Shown here in pieces: positions 35,654 through 45,398 of a stretch of DNA of 64,000 nucleotides. Numbering within the stretch: position 1 is the first letter of the stretch; each line of letters opens with the position of its first letter. Both the position numbers and the translations under genes were made by a program. Under the pieces are notes generated by a model that worked only from the letters and a program-made list of their open reading frames with translations, was not told where the DNA came from and did not search any database. The stretch spans positions 1 to 64,000 of the forward strand of contig JAUNIS010000008.1 of NCBI GenBank assembly GCA_030523325.1, written 5' to 3'. This DNA comes from Phascolarctobacterium sp. GTDB taxonomy: Bacteria > Bacillota > Negativicutes > Acidaminococcales > Acidaminococcaceae.

Positions 35654-37318
35654 TTATACTTCCATGATAATGGGAAGAATCATAGGACGACGACGCGTTT
35701 TCTCATATAGGAACTTGCTGAGAGAATCGCGCACCATCCCTTTAATGGTTGCCCAATCGGTAATACCTTGGTCCTCACATTTATCAAGTGCTGCTTGCAC
35801 TCTTTCTTTAGCTTCGTCCATCAAGCCTTCGGCCTCACGCACATAAACAAAACCGCGAGAAACAATATCCGGACCAGCTAAAACATGACAATCCTCGCTG
35901 TCCATAGTCATGACTACAATCATAATTCCGTCTTGAGATAATTGACGACGGTCTCTTAAAACAATATTACCTACGTCGCCCACTCCTAAGCCATCGATTA
36001 AGATGCGACCGGATTGAACCTTACCTGCGATACGGATTTCTTCTTTCGTGAGTTCGATGATAGAACCGTTCTCGCCAATAACAATATTTTCTTTAGGCAC
36101 GCCCATAGAATTAGCAAGCTTTGCATGCTTAACTAGGTGTCTGAATTCGCCGTGCACCGGAATAAAATATTTCGGACGAACCAAGTTTTGCATGAGCTTC
36201 ATTTCTTCTTGACTAGCATGCCCTGATACATGCACGCCGTTAGATTTTTCGTAGATAACATCGGCACCCAGTTTAATAAGATTGTCGATAGTCTTAGAAA
36301 CAAGCTTTTCGTTGCCAGGGATTGGGGTTGCACTAATGATAACAGTATCACCAGGACAAATATCAACCTTGCGATGACCTGAAGTACTCATACGTGTCAG
36401 AGCACTCATAGGCTCGCCCTGAGAGCCAGTTGTGATGATGACTAATTTATCCGAAGTATAGTTGTGTGCTTCATCTATATCGATAATTGCTTCGTCAGGA
36501 CATTGAAGATAGCCAAGCTCACGAGCGATATTTACAACATTAACCATACTGCGACCAAGTACAGCAACCTTACGACCGTACTTTATCGCTGTATTAATTA
36601 CCTGTTGAATACGATGTACGTTAGATGAGAATGTTGCAACGATAATACGATTTTTGGCATAACGGAATTCATCCTCAAAGGTCTTGCCTACTTCCTTTTC
36701 GCTAGGAGTAAAACCAGGTCTATCAGCATTAGTGCTATCAGCCATAAGACAAAGCACGCCCTTGTCACCGTAATCGGCAAATTTTGAGAAGTCAGTAACT
36801 TGACCATCTACAGGAGTATGATCAATCTTGAAGTCACCTGTATGAATAATCGTGCCGATTGGCGTATTAATGGCTATGGCAACTGCGTCAGGAATACTAT
36901 GATTTACACGCATGAAATCGAGACGGAAGGAACCTGCATTAACAATGTCACCAGGTTTAATAGTTACAAGATTTTCATCACTGACTCCGTGCTCTTCTAA
37001 ATGACTTTTAACAATGCCTAGAGTTAAAGGAGTGCCATACACAGGACAGTCGATTTGTTTCATAATAAAGGGCAAAGCACCGATATGATCCTCGTGACCA
37101 TGAGTGATGAAAATACCACGAACCTTTTCTTGATTGTCAATTAAATATTGGAAATCGGGAATGACAAGGTCAATGCCAAGCATTTCATCTTCAGGGAACA
37201 TCAAACCTGCATCTACTAAAATAATATCGTCAGCATAACGGAATACCGTCATGTTTTTACCAATTTCACCTAAACCACCCAACGGGATGATTTGAATTTT
37301 ATTTACTTGCTTAGCCAA
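35654..37318 (-). CDS. rnj: Ribonuclease J
   Basis: 554 residues, metallo-beta-lactamase/beta-CASP fold with 5'-3' exo- and endonuclease activity in mRNA decay and rRNA maturation. The zinc motif THGHEDHIGALPF, the further ligands in HTGDFKIDHTPVDG and the beta-CASP patterns (CLMADSTNADRPGF, VHGEFRHLVKHAKLANSMG) are clear. The C-terminal domain ends RRRPMILPIIMEV. A GGAGG site precedes the ATG at 37318. The 235-bp gap upstream is AT-rich and holds the terminator of the preceding unit. Confidence 0.96.
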   Translation of the reverse strand: MAKQVNKIQIIPLGGLGEIGKNMTVFRYADDIILVDAGLMFPEDEMLGIDLVIPDFQYLIDNQEKVRGIFITHGHEDHIGALPFIMKQIDCPVYGTPLTLGIVKSHLEEHGVSDENLVTIKPGDIVNAGSFRLDFMRVNHSIPDAVAIAINTPIGTIIHTGDFKIDHTPVDGQVTDFSKFADYGDKGVLCLMADSTNADRPGFTPSEKEVGKTFEDEFRYAKNRIIVATFSSNVHRIQQVINTAIKYGRKVAVLGRSMVNVVNIARELGYLQCPDEAIIDIDEAHNYTSDKLVIITTGSQGEPMSALTRMSTSGHRKVDICPGDTVIISATPIPGNEKLVSKTIDNLIKLGADVIYEKSNGVHVSGHASQEEMKLMQNLVRPKYFIPVHGEFRHLVKHAKLANSMGVPKENIVIGENGSIIELTKEEIRIAGKVQSGRILIDGLGVGDVGNIVLRDRRQLSQDGIMIVVMTMDSEDCHVLAGPDIVSRGFVYVREAEGLMDEAKERVQAALDKCEDQGITDWATIKGMVRDSLSKFLYEKTRRRPMILPIIMEV

Positions 37319-37519
37319 AGCTTCACCTCCAATTTTATTTTTTAATAAACCTTCTAGCCAAATTCACGAGCCGCTAGAAAGCATTTTTACTTGTGAAAAA
37401 AACCTTGAAAATTTCGCTATCAATAAAGGAAAAAACAAATCCTTTACATTCACATAGTTAATCAATTTATTATACTACATTTTACTTTTTATTACAAATT
37501 TTCAAGCAAGAAAAATAAA

Positions 37520-37549
37520 AGAAAAGCCCTGACAGCTCAAGGCTTTTCT
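37520..37549 (-). terminator. Terminator after the 37.6-kb small gene
   Basis: AGAAAAGCC (37520-37528) pairs with GGCTTTTCT (37541-37549); T-rich sequence follows on the minus strand. It closes the sstT unit. Confidence 0.8.
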
Positions 37550-37553
37550 ATAA

Positions 37554-37883
37554 TCAGAGATTTAAAATTGCTTGCAAATCTTTTACATCCTTTGTGTATT
37601 TCATCATACCAAAAAATTGCACAACTCTTAATTTTTCAATATAAATTAATTCGTGCTCAAGAAGGTATTCGTTTAAAGCTTTCTCTTGCAAATTCATGAC
37701 AGTTTCATCCGCAAAGCCAAGCTTGGATTTTAAATCCATACGAGCATCGTATAAATCGCTCTCAAGGTTGCGAACTTCTCCTCGTTGAGGCTCACGATTT
37801 TTCTTGATGAAAAGATCTAGATAAACAATAAATTTATTTTTGTAATTACCAACGTAAATAGTTTCTTCTGGCAGGCTAGACAT
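37554..37883 (-). CDS. Uncharacterised small protein downstream of sstT
   Basis: About 109 charged residues with no signal peptide or membrane segment. The pattern MSSLPEETIYVGNYKNKFIV, then a helical middle (REPQRGEVRNLESDLYDARM) and a leucine-rich end, is not one I recognise. AGGTG lies 6 nt before the ATG at 37883; the in-frame GTG at 37892 is less likely. It begins 12 bp after sstT and is followed by a terminator, so it is expressed with the transporter. No function is proposed. Confidence 0.7.
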   Translation of the reverse strand: MSSLPEETIYVGNYKNKFIVYLDLFIKKNREPQRGEVRNLESDLYDARMDLKSKLGFADETVMNLQEKALNEYLLEHELIYIEKLRVVQFFGMMKYTKDVKDLQAILNL

Positions 37884-37895
37884 ATGATTCACCTA

Positions 37896-39128
37896 TTAGA
37901 AATTTAATTCCTTACCTTCTTTTCTCCATTCAATTGCTTCAGCGGCAGCCGTATACATAACGTCACCTGCAGAATTGATTGCTGTTTCAAAGCTATCCTG
38001 TAACACACCAATAATAAAACCAACCCCAACTACTTGCATGGAAATATCTGCGCTAATACCAAAGAGCGAGCAAGCCATGGGAATTAAAAGTAAAGAACCA
38101 CCCGCCACACCAGAAGCACCACAAGCTGCAACAGTTGCTAGAACAGAAAGAATAAATGCAGAGCCTAAATCGGTTTGAATACCAAGAGTATTAACTGCGG
38201 CTAAAGTCATAACAGTAATTGTAATTGCTGCACCATTCATGTTAATTGTCGCACCAAGAGGAATCGATACAGAATAAAAATCCTTGTCCAAACCAAGTTT
38301 TTCGCACAGGGCCATATTCACAGGAATATTTGCTGCAGATGAACGAGTAAAAAATGCAGTCACACCGGATTCTCTTGCACATCTTACCACGAGAGGATAA
38401 GGATTTTTCCTCAAGCAACAACCAACAACAGTCGCATCAACACATAAAAAGATAAAGAGCATGCAGCCGATAAGCACTATTAAAAGCTTGCCATAACCAA
38501 GGAATACCTCCATACCGTTATTAGCAACGGTGTCGAACACAAGACCCATTATACCAAAGGGTGCCGTACTAATAATCCAACGAACGATTTGGGATACGGA
38601 ATCAGCTAAATGAGAGAAAACTTCTTTGGTAGTTTCAGAAGCAAATTTTTTCAAAGCCAAGCCAATTAAAATGGACCAAAACAAAATTGCAATATAGTTA
38701 CCATTAACAAGCGCACTCAAAGGATTCATAGTCATATTGGTAAGCAAGGTACCAAGTACTTGACTAATACCACTTGGAGGTGCTTGACCTTCTACTGCTT
38801 TAGTTAATTTCAAAGTGATGGGCCAGATAAAACAAGCTGCAACAGCTGCAAAAGCACTCATCAAGGTTGACGCCATGTAAAGGATCAAAACATTTTTAAA
38901 TTTAGCACCTACACCTTTTGTTGCAAAAGCCAATGAACTGATAACTAAAAGAAATACTAAAAGAGGAGCAACAGCCTTCAACGCCCCAACAAACATATTA
39001 CCTAAAATAATAATCCAGGTTTGGCTTGGACACATCACACCTAATGCGGCGCCAATACACATGCCTGTAAAAATTCTCAGCGGCAAGCTAATACTATTCC
39101 ATTTTTCAAATACGGATTGTTGTTCCAT
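37896..39128 (-). CDS. sstT: Serine/threonine:sodium symporter SstT
   Basis: About 410 residues of the dicarboxylate/amino acid:cation symporter family. Several hydrophobic segments are present with the re-entrant loop motifs FFTRSSAANIPVNMALCEKL and SIPLGATINMNGAAITITVM, which bind substrate and sodium. SGVAGGSLLLIPMACSLFGI and VLQDSFETAINSAGDV match the SstT branch rather than GltP. AGGGA is 6 nt before the ATG at 39128; another ATG at 39134 is too close to it. It likely imports serine or threonine as fermentable substrates. Confidence 0.93.
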   Translation of the reverse strand: MEQQSVFEKWNSISLPLRIFTGMCIGAALGVMCPSQTWIIILGNMFVGALKAVAPLLVFLLVISSLAFATKGVGAKFKNVLILYMASTLMSAFAAVAACFIWPITLKLTKAVEGQAPPSGISQVLGTLLTNMTMNPLSALVNGNYIAILFWSILIGLALKKFASETTKEVFSHLADSVSQIVRWIISTAPFGIMGLVFDTVANNGMEVFLGYGKLLIVLIGCMLFIFLCVDATVVGCCLRKNPYPLVVRCARESGVTAFFTRSSAANIPVNMALCEKLGLDKDFYSVSIPLGATINMNGAAITITVMTLAAVNTLGIQTDLGSAFILSVLATVAACGASGVAGGSLLLIPMACSLFGISADISMQVVGVGFIIGVLQDSFETAINSAGDVMYTAAAEAIEWRKEGKELNF

Positions 39129-39360
39129 TTTCATTCCCTAATCATCATCTCCCCCATACGATGACGATAACCTTTCCTAATTTTATTTTGTATATATTTT
39201 ACAGAACGTTGCCATTATACCACGAAGCAGATTTTTTTACAACGTTTTATGTTAAAACAAAAATTCTTTTGCAAAACTGTCACATTCATCCTTCATTAAT
39301 TCCATTCTACAAAAACATTACGAAAGTTTTTCCTTGCTTTGTCCATCCTACGTACTACAA

Positions 39361-39392
39361 AAGAAAAGGCCCAAGGATTTTTCCTTGAGCCT
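39361..39392 (-). terminator. Terminator of the cobalamin operon
   Basis: GGCCCAAGGA (39368-39377) pairs with TCCTTGAGCC (39382-39391) with one mismatch. On the minus strand TTTTCTTTT follows. It lies just behind the cbiC stop. Confidence 0.88.
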
Positions 39393-39409
39393 GAAAATAT
39401 TTTTGGATA

Positions 39410-40060
39410 TTACAAATATTTAACCTCACCAGGTTTTCTCGCAACCTTGTAAAGCAGAGCATTACAAATTGCTGCCGCAACGTTGGAACCGCCCTTACGA
39501 CCTCGAGCCACGATAAAAGGAACACCTGTCTTCATGATAATTTCCTTAGACTCAACAACATTAACAAAGCCAACGGGCACGCCAATAACAAGAGCCGGAT
39601 TAATCTTGCCTTCCTTCACAAGCTCGTCCAATCGAACAAGTGCAGTCGGTGCATTACCTATAGCAATAATAACAGGACCTTCAATAGTGCAGGCCTTTTC
39701 CATGCAGGCTGCTGCACGAGTAGAACCAGCCTCTTTAGCCCGAGCTGCAACTTCTGGGTCAGCCATAAAACAAACGGCTTTTGCGCCACAGGTTTTGAGC
39801 CCCATTTTATTAATACCAGTGCATGCCATATTCGTATCGGTTACAATGGTCGCGCCAGCTTGCAAAGCTTCTAAGGCTTTTTCTACGACTCCTTCGGAGA
39901 AAAGAAGATTGCGAGCATAATCAAAATCAGCCGAAGTATGAATAACACGTTTGACAATATCAAGCTTTTCAGGATCGATATGAATTTGGCCTAGCTCCTC
40001 GCCAATAATTTCCATGCTGCGTTTTTCAATGTCTGCAGGCAAAACATTTTGTAATTTCAT
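39410..40060 (-). CDS. cbiC: Cobalt-precorrin-8 methylmutase
   Basis: 216 residues. CbiC moves a methyl group from C11 to C12 of the corrin ring, giving cobyrinic acid. The catalytic histidine is in RVIHTSADFDYARNLLFS; TDTNMACTGINK and VIGVPVGFVNVVESKE are also family motifs. It is the last gene of the operon, 8 bp after cobO. Confidence 0.95.
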   Translation of the reverse strand: MKLQNVLPADIEKRSMEIIGEELGQIHIDPEKLDIVKRVIHTSADFDYARNLLFSEGVVEKALEALQAGATIVTDTNMACTGINKMGLKTCGAKAVCFMADPEVAARAKEAGSTRAAACMEKACTIEGPVIIAIGNAPTALVRLDELVKEGKINPALVIGVPVGFVNVVESKEIIMKTGVPFIVARGRKGGSNVAAAICNALLYKVARKPGEVKYL

Positions 40061-40068
40061 TTTGTGAC

Positions 40069-40599
40069 CTACCTTTCAATACCTTTACGCGCAGGAATCC
40101 CTTTTTGATAGGGATGCTTACGCATCATAATCTCGGAAACATAATCTGCTAATTCGATAAGCTCAGGCGCAGGATTGCGACCAGTCATTACGACTTCGAG
40201 TTCAGCAGGTTTATTTTTTAAGAAATCAATGAGAACTGCTTTATCAAAGAGACCCTTGTCTGTTGCTCCAATGACTTCATCCATAACTAAAAGATCAATA
40301 TTTTCCTCAACGCAAATTTTTTTAACCTTTTCAAAAAGAGCCATATGGTCCATTAAAAGCTGTGCTTTTTCTTCATCGGTCATCTGAAAAGTAAATTTAA
40401 CAATTTCCTTGGCCCGCATTACTTGAATGTTAGAGATTAAATTTAAAGTGTTGAGCTCGCCTGTTAGCCTACCTTTTAGAAATTGTACAAATAGTACTTT
40501 ATTTCCATGCCCCGCGCAACGAATAGCAAGACCAATACTACAAGTAGTCTTGCCTTTACCGTTACCAGTGTAAATGTGAATTAAGCCTCCGTCCTTCAT
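40069..40599 (-). CDS. cobO: Cob(I)yrinic acid a,c-diamide adenosyltransferase (CobA/CobO type)
   Basis: 176 residues. It transfers the adenosyl group of ATP to cobalt(I). The P-loop IHIYTGNGKGKTTCSIGLA, VLFVQFLKG and the Walker B-like LLVMDEVIGATDKG identify the CobA/BtuR family. Its start overlaps the cbiP stop by 1 bp. Confidence 0.95.
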   Translation of the reverse strand: MKDGGLIHIYTGNGKGKTTCSIGLAIRCAGHGNKVLFVQFLKGRLTGELNTLNLISNIQVMRAKEIVKFTFQMTDEEKAQLLMDHMALFEKVKKICVEENIDLLVMDEVIGATDKGLFDKAVLIDFLKNKPAELEVVMTGRNPAPELIELADYVSEIMMRKHPYQKGIPARKGIER

Positions 40600-42122
40600 T
40601 ACAGTCCGGCCTCCAGAATTTCATAAACCTTTTTCATATCAATATTATCACGTACGGCTTGTGCCAAAATATCGTATTGCTGCTTTTTATATTCGGCAAA
40701 ATTAACGGTCTTAATATCATCCATTTTCATGCCTTTTTTCGCAAGCAATGCTTCCACAATTTTAACGACAATGCCTTCATTATCAAAAACGCCATGTACG
40801 TAAGAGCCATAAACATTGTAGCCGTTTTCTACATTTTGGGATCCTTCTAAGAAAGCTTCACCATTGGCGTCTACAATGGGTTTAATATTCGTAATTGCTT
40901 TTTCTTGAGGATAAGTAGTAACGCCGCTGTGAATTTCGTAACCAACGAGAGGCTCACCACTTAAAGACGAAAAAATTCCTTGCACATCAGCGAACTTTCC
41001 TTCCATTTGAATAGTTCGTTTATGTTCGATAAAAGATGTCTTGCTGTCTAAGAGACCCATAGCTTGATGGTCGCCGCCCTCTTCAACTCCAAAAGGATCT
41101 GAAATAGTTTTGCCAAGCATCTGGTAGCCACCACATACGCCCCAAATCGGAGTACCCTTAGAGGCTTGCTTAAGAATTTCTGCTTCAATACCAACCTGAC
41201 GCATCCATTTCATATCGCCAATAGTATTTTTTGTTCCCGGAATAATAATCATATCCGGGTGACCGAGCTCGCGCACAGAAGTTACGTAGCGAAGCGAAAC
41301 GCCAGAAACTAATTCAAAAACGTTAAAGTCGGTGTAATTGCTCATACGCGGAGTACGAATGACAGCAATATCGATGAGTTTAACTTCTGTATGAGAGGTC
41401 AGGCGTTCGGACAGGGAATCTTCATCTTCAATATCTACGTTCAACATAGGCATAACACCGAGAACGGGAACGCCAGTTAATTTTTCAATCATATTGAGAC
41501 CAGGACGAAGAATCTCTACATCACCACGAAACTTGTTGATGATGATGCCCTTAATCATCTTGCGTTCTTCCTCTTCCATAAGCATGATGGTTCCGTAAAT
41601 ACTTGCAAAAACTCCTCCACGATCAATATCAGCGACAAGAAGAACGGGTGCCTTAGCCATCTTAGCCATTCCCATATTAACGATATCATTTGTTTTTAAA
41701 TTAATCTCTGCGGGAGAACCTGCACCTTCGAGACATATTATTTCAAAATCTTCTCCGAGCTTGTTGAAAGCTTTCATAATGTCAGGAACAAGTTTATTTT
41801 TAAAACGATAGTATTCGGATGCAGGCATAGTACCAATAGCTTCGCCATTAACTATAACCTGAGAGCCACTATCACTCGTCGGTTTTAACAAAATTGGATT
41901 CATCAGTACGGAAGGCTCGATATTGGCAGCTTCAGCCTGAACAACCTGAGCACGGCCCATCTCCGCACCCTCTTTAGTAATAAAAGAGTTCAGAGCCATA
42001 TTTTGAGATTTAAAGGGAGCCACCTTGTGCCCATCTTGATTAAATACTCGACACAGACCTGCAACAGTCAGGCTTTTGCCAGAATTACTCATGGTACCAA
42101 CGACCATTAACGCTTTTGCCAT
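40599..42122 (-). CDS. cbiP: Cobyric acid synthase
   Basis: 507 residues. CbiP/CobQ amidates four side chains (b, d, e, g) using glutamine. The N-terminal ATP domain has VVGTMSNSGKSLTVAGLCRV and DIDRGGVFASIYGTI. The C-terminal type 1 glutaminase has the nucleophile in WGVCGGYQMLG and the His of the triad in SYVHGVFDNEG. It overlaps both neighbours by 1 bp. Confidence 0.96.
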   Translation of the reverse strand: MAKALMVVGTMSNSGKSLTVAGLCRVFNQDGHKVAPFKSQNMALNSFITKEGAEMGRAQVVQAEAANIEPSVLMNPILLKPTSDSGSQVIVNGEAIGTMPASEYYRFKNKLVPDIMKAFNKLGEDFEIICLEGAGSPAEINLKTNDIVNMGMAKMAKAPVLLVADIDRGGVFASIYGTIMLMEEEERKMIKGIIINKFRGDVEILRPGLNMIEKLTGVPVLGVMPMLNVDIEDEDSLSERLTSHTEVKLIDIAVIRTPRMSNYTDFNVFELVSGVSLRYVTSVRELGHPDMIIIPGTKNTIGDMKWMRQVGIEAEILKQASKGTPIWGVCGGYQMLGKTISDPFGVEEGGDHQAMGLLDSKTSFIEHKRTIQMEGKFADVQGIFSSLSGEPLVGYEIHSGVTTYPQEKAITNIKPIVDANGEAFLEGSQNVENGYNVYGSYVHGVFDNEGIVVKIVEALLAKKGMKMDDIKTVNFAEYKKQQYDILAQAVRDNIDMKKVYEILEAGL

Positions 42123-43252
42123 TATGCTTCACCCTCCTTCATGAGAAAGTCTAAAATATCATGATAATTTTCTAATTTAATTTTCTTTGCAGGAGCATTG
42201 ATAATTCCTGCGAGAACAGGCAATTTACCTTTGCCGTGCTTACCTGTGACGGAAGATGTTATATGATCGCCACAAACAACAATTTTCAAAGGTTCTTGGT
42301 AAGATTCCATAATTGGTTTCAAGAGGTCGCTGTCAATTTGCTCAATAAACCGAGCTTTTCCAGCATAATCGTAACGATGAGCTGCTTCATCCGTGCCGTT
42401 AAAATGGCAGATGACAAAGTCATTATGCTTCAAGAGTTCTAGAGTTGCAGCAGTCTTAGATGGAATATTTGTATTCACATCACCCGTTGCACCAGACGGA
42501 ACTAATAGCTGCATCTCAAGAGCCGTAGCAAGACCTTTGACAATCTCTGCCTTACAAACAGCTCCACCCTTGAGATTATGCAAAGCCTCAAAGCTTGGCA
42601 ACACTTCTCGAGCTGATGCTCCCCAGGGATAAAGCTCGTAATGAAGCCCGTCATGACTAAAGGCTGCTAGTCTCTTTTTTGCTTCGCTCAAAAAATAACT
42701 GATGGACAGAGATTGATTTCTAAGATTAGCCAACAGCTCGTCTACTATGCCACCAACATTTTCGTGAGGAGGAGGAACTTGAGCAGTCAAAACTTTTTCT
42801 TCCTTACACATGACGAGAAGATTACGGTACTCGGACAGATGAATGAATTCAATATCAGAGAGCAAATTATTGCAGATAGCTGCTGCTTTACTCATAGTTT
42901 GAGGACTTAGTCCTTGTCCGTTAAAACCTGCCAGATGGCCTTCTTCATCCACTGCAACAAGATTGCAGCGCAAGACCATTTCGTATTCAGATATATCGCG
43001 ATTATGAGCTAAGAGCTCCATGTAGGCTCTGTTGTGAGGCATATCTTCTTTGGCGACGCCAAGCAAACGAGAAATACAAGAGCAGCTTTCAGGAACCAAA
43101 TCATCTTCGCAGATAGAAAGCATCGCCTTTGTGCCTAAGCTAACTAATTTATCCATAGTCGGATGCTTAGCAAAGGTAAAAGGTGTTCTTCCCCACCATG
43201 CTCCAATAGGCTCGTCCCCTAGTCCATCAATCAAAATTAATAAAGAACGCAT
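42122..43252 (-). CDS. Phosphoglycerate-mutase-like (alkaline phosphatase superfamily) protein in the cobalamin operon
   Basis: 376 residues related to archaeal-type, cofactor-independent phosphoglycerate mutase (ApgM). The metal-site opening is LILIDGLGDEPIG, with CSCISRLLG as the expected position of the catalytic serine. Late metal ligands are visible in HFNGTDEAAHRYDYAGK and VVCGDHITSSVTGKHGKG. It sits between cobD and cbiP, overlapping cobD by 26 bp and cbiP by 1 bp, so it is firmly part of the operon. I see no known CobC/CobZ phosphatase here, so it may remove a phosphate in nucleotide-loop assembly. That role is inference; a glycolytic role is unlikely given the context. Confidence 0.75.
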   Translation of the reverse strand: MRSLLILIDGLGDEPIGAWWGRTPFTFAKHPTMDKLVSLGTKAMLSICEDDLVPESCSCISRLLGVAKEDMPHNRAYMELLAHNRDISEYEMVLRCNLVAVDEEGHLAGFNGQGLSPQTMSKAAAICNNLLSDIEFIHLSEYRNLLVMCKEEKVLTAQVPPPHENVGGIVDELLANLRNQSLSISYFLSEAKKRLAAFSHDGLHYELYPWGASAREVLPSFEALHNLKGGAVCKAEIVKGLATALEMQLLVPSGATGDVNTNIPSKTAATLELLKHNDFVICHFNGTDEAAHRYDYAGKARFIEQIDSDLLKPIMESYQEPLKIVVCGDHITSSVTGKHGKGKLPVLAGIINAPAKKIKLENYHDILDFLMKEGEA

Positions 43253-44315
43253 GTTTTTTTGCTTCCTTAATTGCTTTAATTAAGCCACGGTTTAAAACTC
43301 TCGTCTTAACCGCAACACGGTAAAAATGTTCGCTAAGATTATTGTAATTTGCACAAGAACGAATTAAATAACCCTGCTTATGCAAATCTTCTACTAATTT
43401 ATCAGGTCTATCTAGCTTAAAGAAAATATAGTTGGCATGGGAGCCATAAATTTTCGCACCGACATTAGTCAATTGAGCTTTCAAGTATTCGCGCTCTTCA
43501 TTTATAAGAATATGACTTTCATAAAGATAGGATTCTTCACTTAAGGCTGCAATGCCAGCCATTTGCGCAAGAGCAGAAACATTCCAGTCTTGACCAGACT
43601 CGTGCAGCTTAGCAATCAAATTATTATCGCTGGTTACAAGATAACCTAAACGAATACCCGGCATAGCAAATGTTTTCGTAAAAGCTTTAACAATTACTAA
43701 ATTTTTATTGTCAGGTAAAGCACTTACCATGGAAAAATCTTTTGGATTAACGATGAAATCCATAAAGCATTCATCAATCATTAAATAAGCGCCAACTTCC
43801 TTGCAACGTTCCAAGATGGCTGTCAGCAGCTTCTTATCAGTAAGCTGACCCGTAGGATTATTGGGATTACAAATCACAACAAAATCGGTACGTACAGTAA
43901 TTTTACTTAAAATATCTTCTTGAACAGCAAAACTCTGACTTTCCTTCAATTCATAGTATTTAATTTTACAATCAACGGTTCGCAGAGCTTTTTCGTAATC
44001 TGCAAAGGTAGGTGCAAGCAAGAGCGCATTCTTTGGCTTTAAAGCTAAAGCAAGACGAAAAAGACAATCTGCTGCCCCATTACCAAAAAATAAATAATCC
44101 GGCTTTATATTTAAAAATTTAGCAGTTGCTTTTTTTAAATCTCGACAGAAAGGATCGGGATAATTAATGCATTGCTTCAAAGCATCTTGCACAGCCTTTT
44201 TGATACTTTGAGGCAAACCCAGGGGATTAATGTTAGCGGAAAAATCTATAAAAGGCTTTCCGTTAGGAGCAATTTTTTCAGTATAAACGTCTCCACCATG
44301 TTCGTACCTATACAT
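43227..44315 (-). CDS. cobD: Threonine-phosphate decarboxylase-like aminotransferase
   Basis: 362 residues of the fold-type I PLP family, close to histidinol-phosphate aminotransferase. The start HGGDVYTEKIAPNGKPFIDF and FSANINPLGLPQSIKKAV is typical of CobD, which makes the aminopropanol phosphate linker of B12 from threonine phosphate. The PLP lysine is in VKAFTKTFAMPGIRLGY; CNPNNPTGQL and MIDECFMDF are also seen. The last 26 bp overlap the next gene. A 119-bp gap without evident signal separates it from cbiB. Confidence 0.9.
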   Translation of the reverse strand: MYRYEHGGDVYTEKIAPNGKPFIDFSANINPLGLPQSIKKAVQDALKQCINYPDPFCRDLKKATAKFLNIKPDYLFFGNGAADCLFRLALALKPKNALLLAPTFADYEKALRTVDCKIKYYELKESQSFAVQEDILSKITVRTDFVVICNPNNPTGQLTDKKLLTAILERCKEVGAYLMIDECFMDFIVNPKDFSMVSALPDNKNLVIVKAFTKTFAMPGIRLGYLVTSDNNLIAKLHESGQDWNVSALAQMAGIAALSEESYLYESHILINEEREYLKAQLTNVGAKIYGSHANYIFFKLDRPDKLVEDLHKQGYLIRSCANYNNLSEHFYRVAVKTRVLNRGLIKAIKEAKKHAFFINFD

Positions 44316-44434
44316 CTATTCTTCTCTCTCTCTAAAAATGTTTAAGTTTAGTCACGTGCAATCTAGCCAAAATACGCAGAGTAAATGTACTAAAAATATG
44401 ATTGCTATGAGCTAGAGATAAACGATTTGTATTT

Positions 44435-45391
44435 TCAAAGGATAACATAACGAATGCCAGTAAAAATTACGAGGCACAGGGTACTCGTCATGTATAAAAT
44501 TTTATTGACGCGAATAATATCTTCCGGTTCAACAGGCCTGATATCATCGCCGATAGTGTCTTTATGCACTAACTTGCCAAAATAAAAATGGTCACCGCCA
44601 AGCTGAATGTTTAAAGCACCAGCAGTAACTGATTCAGTCATCGCTGAATTAGGACTTAAGTGATTATAACGATCGCGCCAAAAAATTTTCCAAGCGCCAG
44701 AACCGTTAAAGCCGCATAAAAATGAAGCAGCAATCATTACAAGACCTGTGATACGCGCAGGAATTAAATTAGCAAGATCATCTAATTTAGCTGCGCAACG
44801 ACCAAAATACAAATATTTGTCATTCTTATAGCCTACCATGGAATCCATAGTATTGATACCTTTGTATAAGAAGGCTAAGGGAGCTCCACCGATAAACATA
44901 TAGAGCATGGGCGCGATAATTCCGTCCGCAGTATTTTCGGCAACAGTTTCAACAGCGCCTTTCGTAATTTCTTCTTCGTCAAGCTCTTGAGTATCGCGAC
45001 CAACGATCCAAGATAATTTTACCCGTGCTTCCTCGATGTCGTGTTCCTTCAAAGGGTAATACACGTTCATGCTTTCGTCCTTCAAACATTTTGTAGCAAA
45101 AATTTGGTAACAAAAAATTGTTTCGATGGCAAATCTTGCCCAAGGACTAAAAGCACCAGCAATGGTAAGAATACTCCAAGGCACGAGAAAACTCAAGGAA
45201 ATAACGATTAAAACCATAAGTCCTCCGGCGTAAAGCTGAGCAATTTCATTTTTCCCACACATTCCCCGCAATTTTTTATCAAGATAGCCAATAAGATTGC
45301 CAATCATACAAATCGGATGGGGCAGCCAGTGAGGATCGCCAAATATTAAATCTAAAATAAAGCCTGCGATAATTGCAGTAAGAGCTAACAT
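44435..45391 (-). CDS. cbiB: Adenosylcobinamide-phosphate synthase
   Basis: About 318 residues, an integral membrane enzyme joining aminopropanol phosphate to adenosylcobyric acid. Family motifs are LDLIFGDPHWLPHPICMIG, SWIVGRDTQELDEEEI, KGAVETVAENTADGIIAP and INTMDSMVGYKNDKYLYFG. The ATG at 45391 gives the normal CbiB start; the earlier in-frame TTG at 45427 lies inside cbiA. It begins 7 bp after the cbiA stop. Confidence 0.95.
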   Translation of the reverse strand: MLALTAIIAGFILDLIFGDPHWLPHPICMIGNLIGYLDKKLRGMCGKNEIAQLYAGGLMVLIVISLSFLVPWSILTIAGAFSPWARFAIETIFCYQIFATKCLKDESMNVYYPLKEHDIEEARVKLSWIVGRDTQELDEEEITKGAVETVAENTADGIIAPMLYMFIGGAPLAFLYKGINTMDSMVGYKNDKYLYFGRCAAKLDDLANLIPARITGLVMIAASFLCGFNGSGAWKIFWRDRYNHLSPNSAMTESVTAGALNIQLGGDHFYFGKLVHKDTIGDDIRPVEPEDIIRVNKILYMTSTLCLVIFTGIRYVIL

Positions 45392-45398
45392 ATTTTTC

